DNA of 64,000 nt from Hymenolepis diminuta. Its lineage: Eukaryota > Platyhelminthes > Cestoda > Cyclophyllidea > Hymenolepididae. Position 1 is the stretch's first letter. The number at the start of each line of letters is the position of its first letter. Shown in pieces: positions 60,993-64,000 of this stretch. The translations under genes and the position numbers were made by a program. The notes under the pieces are model-generated. The model was not told the DNA's origin and searched no databases. It saw only the letters and a list, made by a program, of their open reading frames with translations. Where the stretch lies: positions 901,734 to 965,733 of the forward strand of contig CAADRB010000034.1 in NCBI GenBank assembly GCA_900708905.1. Reading direction: 5' to 3'.

Positions 60993-61120
60993 CTCAGCAA
61001 ATATGCGGCACATTTGCCTTCGTCAATTTTGATTCGTATCTACCTTAAACAGAAATATGAGCTTGAAAAACGAGTATCGAACCTCGTAGCCTCCCATAGA
61101 TTTTGTATGTGGAGTAATTT
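60993..61120 (-). repeat. tRNA-derived SINE-like element, copy 9, diverged
   Basis: On the minus strand GGGAGGCTACGAGGTTCGAT contains a fair B box (GGTTCGATAC). The body is hard to follow. Its presence explains a long open frame with no motif at 60917-61158. Confidence 0.4.
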
Positions 61121-62479
61121 GGAACATTACTCTGACTTTTTACATAGAGAAATGTAAAGTCAATGAAAATCTGGCAAGTATCACCTAGAAAGTATGGTTA
61201 TACAACTTAAGACAGCAGCAACGTTTTAGAAAAAGTTTACATATATGGTCTAGAAGATTATCTGTTTTGAGAAATTTACTGGAATAAAGTGTATTCAGTT
61301 TCAACTAATATCCATTCTATTTTTTTCCAGAATCTTTGTCAAACACTAAGTAATATTTGATTTCGAAATTAACACATTCTTCTCACTGATTTCGGTAACA
61401 TTAACAAAATCTGAATTAACAGAAAGCGGATAACTTGTATTGTAATTATTGCTATCATCCGAATAGCCGTATTCTCAGAAGTCGTAGTTTTAATATATAT
61501 AAATGGAAGAGATGGGATGGATTCGTTATCTACCTATATCTCACTTTTATGAATGAATGTCTGAGTTCGTTGACATAATTCTTAATGAGAACCATAAGGA
61601 AATAACTAATATCTCGAATAGCTTTAAAATAATGCAATTGATTTATCATGATTGAAGAAATTTTTATTCAACACCTCAGCTTTAACATAATTAAAATGGT
61701 TTTACCCATCCATCCTTTGAAGAAGTATGCTAAGAAGCATTCGTAGTGGCAAACCAGCAACTCAATTAATTCCCCGCAGCATCATATTCATAAATGTTAC
61801 TATTAGTAGTATTTTACGATTAGGATCTATATATGTATATCGACGTAGCAGAGAGTATTTGTGTCTTACCAACAACCAATACTTGTAAATTGTGTTTGCT
61901 CAATAAAATATCTGCCATTCGAATTGATTTTACAGTCAGTCTTTTTGATCCTACTTTGTTATATTCAGTAGGGTTGTATACACAATTAGCTAGTTCTGTA
62001 AAAGCTTGTTATGATCTGAAAACCAATACTCCAGTGAAGAAGAGGAACAATTTCTCGTGGTTTTGGTGAAAACATGAAAAATTTCGATTCATCTAGCTCA
62101 TATAAACAATATAACAATTAGTTGTGGATCAGTTACGATAATTGTAAGACAACATAAAAAAATATTAATTTGGTTCAATGTTTTTTCACAATAATAATTT
62201 CATCTGGACGAAAGTGAAATTCCATAGGAGTAAATTTTTGGTGAATATTTTTAACTTAATGTATGAAATGTGTTTGCAGCTTTGAGTGAAGATTTATATT
62301 CGAATTATATAAATGTTATGTATTATTTCTTTAGGAAATTCATAAATTCTATTATAAACGCAAAAGTTTCGGTTCTTAAAGAACAAAGCTTCTATTTTTT
62401 AGGATTAAATATTTTGCACAAATAGCTTTATACGATATAAATTGGCAGTTGAAATAGAACTCCGAGATTTGTTGTCCCA
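61121..62479. other. Intergenic DNA, no gene seen
   Basis: AT-rich. A 78-residue open frame at 61833-62069 has no recognisable domain. Confidence 0.5.
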
Positions 62480-63310
62480 CGGGCATTTACAGAGAGGGGA
62501 GGAGGATGTGGTAATCATTTCTGCAAACATGAAGGAAGAATAGCATCTGGAAAATTCAATCTGAGGTGCATAAGATGAGCTGGCTCATAATGCTCAATAA
62601 AATCTTGAAGAGGTGGAAATGACAGTTATGACTATAGAAAAGGGGAAAGGATGGATTCCAGACTTGCCGACCTAGTTGACCAAGAGGGGAAGGGGGGAAT
62701 TTAGATAGGATGAGATTGATACTCATCACTGAGTCAAATGTTGAATTCAACTGCACAAAGGTCAGATCCAGAGAGATGAATAGAGAGTTGGAAAATATTA
62801 AGGTATCGAATTTTTGAATAACTACTCGAGAATGAGCAAAATTTGTCAGCTGATAATGATCTGAATGCGTACTTAGTGATGAACAGAGATGGACATTGAA
62901 GTCCCATTTATTTGAAAAGTCTAGGATGATTGCAAAAGAGCGATTGCTGCTGATGAGGACATCCACAAAGAAGTGGAATTAGAGCTGTTTTAAGGCAATG
63001 AGAGAAGTTGGGAGGTAGAGGTAGAGTGCTCTTTAATGGGAAAGAACATAGAAGTCCTTTATGGTTGAAAATTGTGGATGAAAGGAGGTGTTTAATTGTT
63101 GCCAATGACAACTAGCACTTGATAGGGATGAGGAGGGGAGATGAATAAAGGCGATGGCACGGGTAATGGAAGGTTGAGGTCTTCTGCTAAGCAGACGCAT
63201 AAATGGGAAAGGAGAGAAGTAGGAGGGAGTGGAATGAAAACGAAGATGGACGATGAATTCCAAGTTAAGCGGCAATGGCAAATGTAGTAAGCTAGTGAGA
63301 GACAAAGAAG
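62480..63310 (-). mobile_element. Purine-rich block, possible decayed non-LTR retrotransposon
   Basis: GC rises sharply here, and the plus strand is purine-rich. On the minus strand the frame 62966-62556 contains VDVLISSNRSF, WDFNVHL and THSDHYQL. This order (a D-hydrophobic-S-N stretch, a W, then SDH) recalls the C-terminal motif of the APE-type endonuclease of jockey/I-like elements, where SDH holds catalytic residues. The upstream part lies in other frames (63305-63033 and 63111-62908), which would mean frameshifts. The match is short and low-complexity bias could produce part of it. Confidence 0.3.
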
Positions 63311-64000
63311 TCCCGTTTGGATTGAAACTTGGGATTTTTTAATATTATCTGCTCTTATTGTTCAATATTTTTTTGTGACTGACAAAAATTTTTTTAAACT
63401 TGTGGAATTAAAATATTTTTATATTGAGAATATAATTTTATCCGAACTTTTTTCTGACCCTTGGCATATCTTCAATTTTTAACCAAATATGATGATCTAA
63501 TTTCAGTAAGTAATTTATTAATTCATTCCGAATTATTAAAGTTTTACTGTCTATTTTTTATTTATTAGGCAATTAAATTAGGGAAAATATGTTAATTTCC
63601 CCATCGTATTGAGAAAAATATTTTCAGATAAGTTCGCTGAGTTAAACCAAACAGCAGTTTTCGTTCCCAGGGAGAAATCTTTGCTATTCTTTAATTTTCA
63701 AAAGAACTATAGTAAATTAATGTTATTATTATGCAGCTGAGAAATGAGAATAATAATGAATACATGGTCAGTTATCATAAATGCAATGTGTTTTTCCCAC
63801 TGTTGAAATGGCGGACGTTTTCTTCACATCTAAAAGAAATCGACAAATATAAGTTATTCATTTGTGGCTACAATTGATTATTTAAATATATTTAGGTAGA
63901 TATTAATAAAACATCAAGTGAATTAGGTCGAATGAAGGAAGCATTACTCATTGCAACATGTTCCTTGACTAAAACCGTAATTAAAAAATAGAACGGTGTG
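63311..64000. other. AT-rich window end, no gene seen
   Basis: Composition drops back sharply to AT-rich at 63330. No exon is supported. Confidence 0.5.

Noticed and set aside
60917..61158. Long open stretch after a TTTTTCAG acceptor, read as an exon
   Set aside because: It has no domain and overlaps a diverged SINE with a B box; it ends without a useful donor.
1..64000. CRISPR arrays, bacterial operons, rRNA, known flatworm spliced-leader RNA and common conserved microRNA seeds
   Set aside because: Read through by eye without finding regular spaced repeats, Shine-Dalgarno gene strings or matches to the spliced-leader and microRNA sequences I could recall; a covariance-model search would be decisive.

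Overview
The window looks like nuclear DNA of a parasitic flatworm, most likely a tapeworm with an AT-rich genome (roughly two-thirds A+T by eye; a hymenolepidid would fit). The reasons are: spliced genes with very short GT-AG introns in two size groups (37-51 nt and 70-84 nt), very small exons of a length divisible by three, old diverged interspersed repeats, and no intact transposon. The species call is inference; no organism-specific marker was found.

Layout. At the left end two housekeeping genes are arranged head to head. On the minus strand (3452 to 1846) lies an RNF14-type RBR E3 ubiquitin ligase (RWD, RING1, IBR, RING2). On the plus strand (5251-6517) lies the complete gene for alpha-SNAP, the NSF adaptor of membrane fusion, in four exons. 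They share a 1.8-kb upstream region. The ligase has an unexpected 3' end: two tandem versions of the exon for the catalytic half of RING2. One is an RNF14-like copy with an extra base in a homopolymer run. The other is intact, with the general RBR RING2 motif and a different zinc-ligand tail.

From about 6.5 to 46.3 kb I find no gene. This stretch holds AT-rich unique DNA and diverged repeats: a tRNA-derived SINE-like family (about ten recognisable copies, nearly all on the minus strand), two other dispersed families called R2 and R3 here, two (AT)n microsatellites and several patches of higher GC.

From 46.3 kb the character changes. A pyrimidine-rich tract and a compact promoter (inverted repeat, two CGTCA sites, inverted and direct CCAAT, TATA-like box) precede a seven-exon micro-exon gene (46759-47544) for a 118-residue, very hydrophilic protein with a basic, aromatic core and acidic flanks. 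Seven kb downstream, four more phase-0 micro-exons (27, 48, 27 and 75 nt) form an open frame that ends in a Cys-rich tail; no start exon was found. They could be the 3' part of a tandem paralogue or an alternative 3' cassette of the first gene. A third promoter with a perfect 12-bp inverted repeat, a TATA-like box and a short phase-0 first exon (59811-59837) may begin another such gene. I do not recognise a known family for these proteins. The right end holds a purine-rich, higher-GC block with a possible trace of a non-LTR retrotransposon endonuclease.

The two left-hand genes act in general cell processes (ubiquitination and SNARE recycling). The micro-exon cluster looks lineage-specific and is the part most likely to be undescribed.
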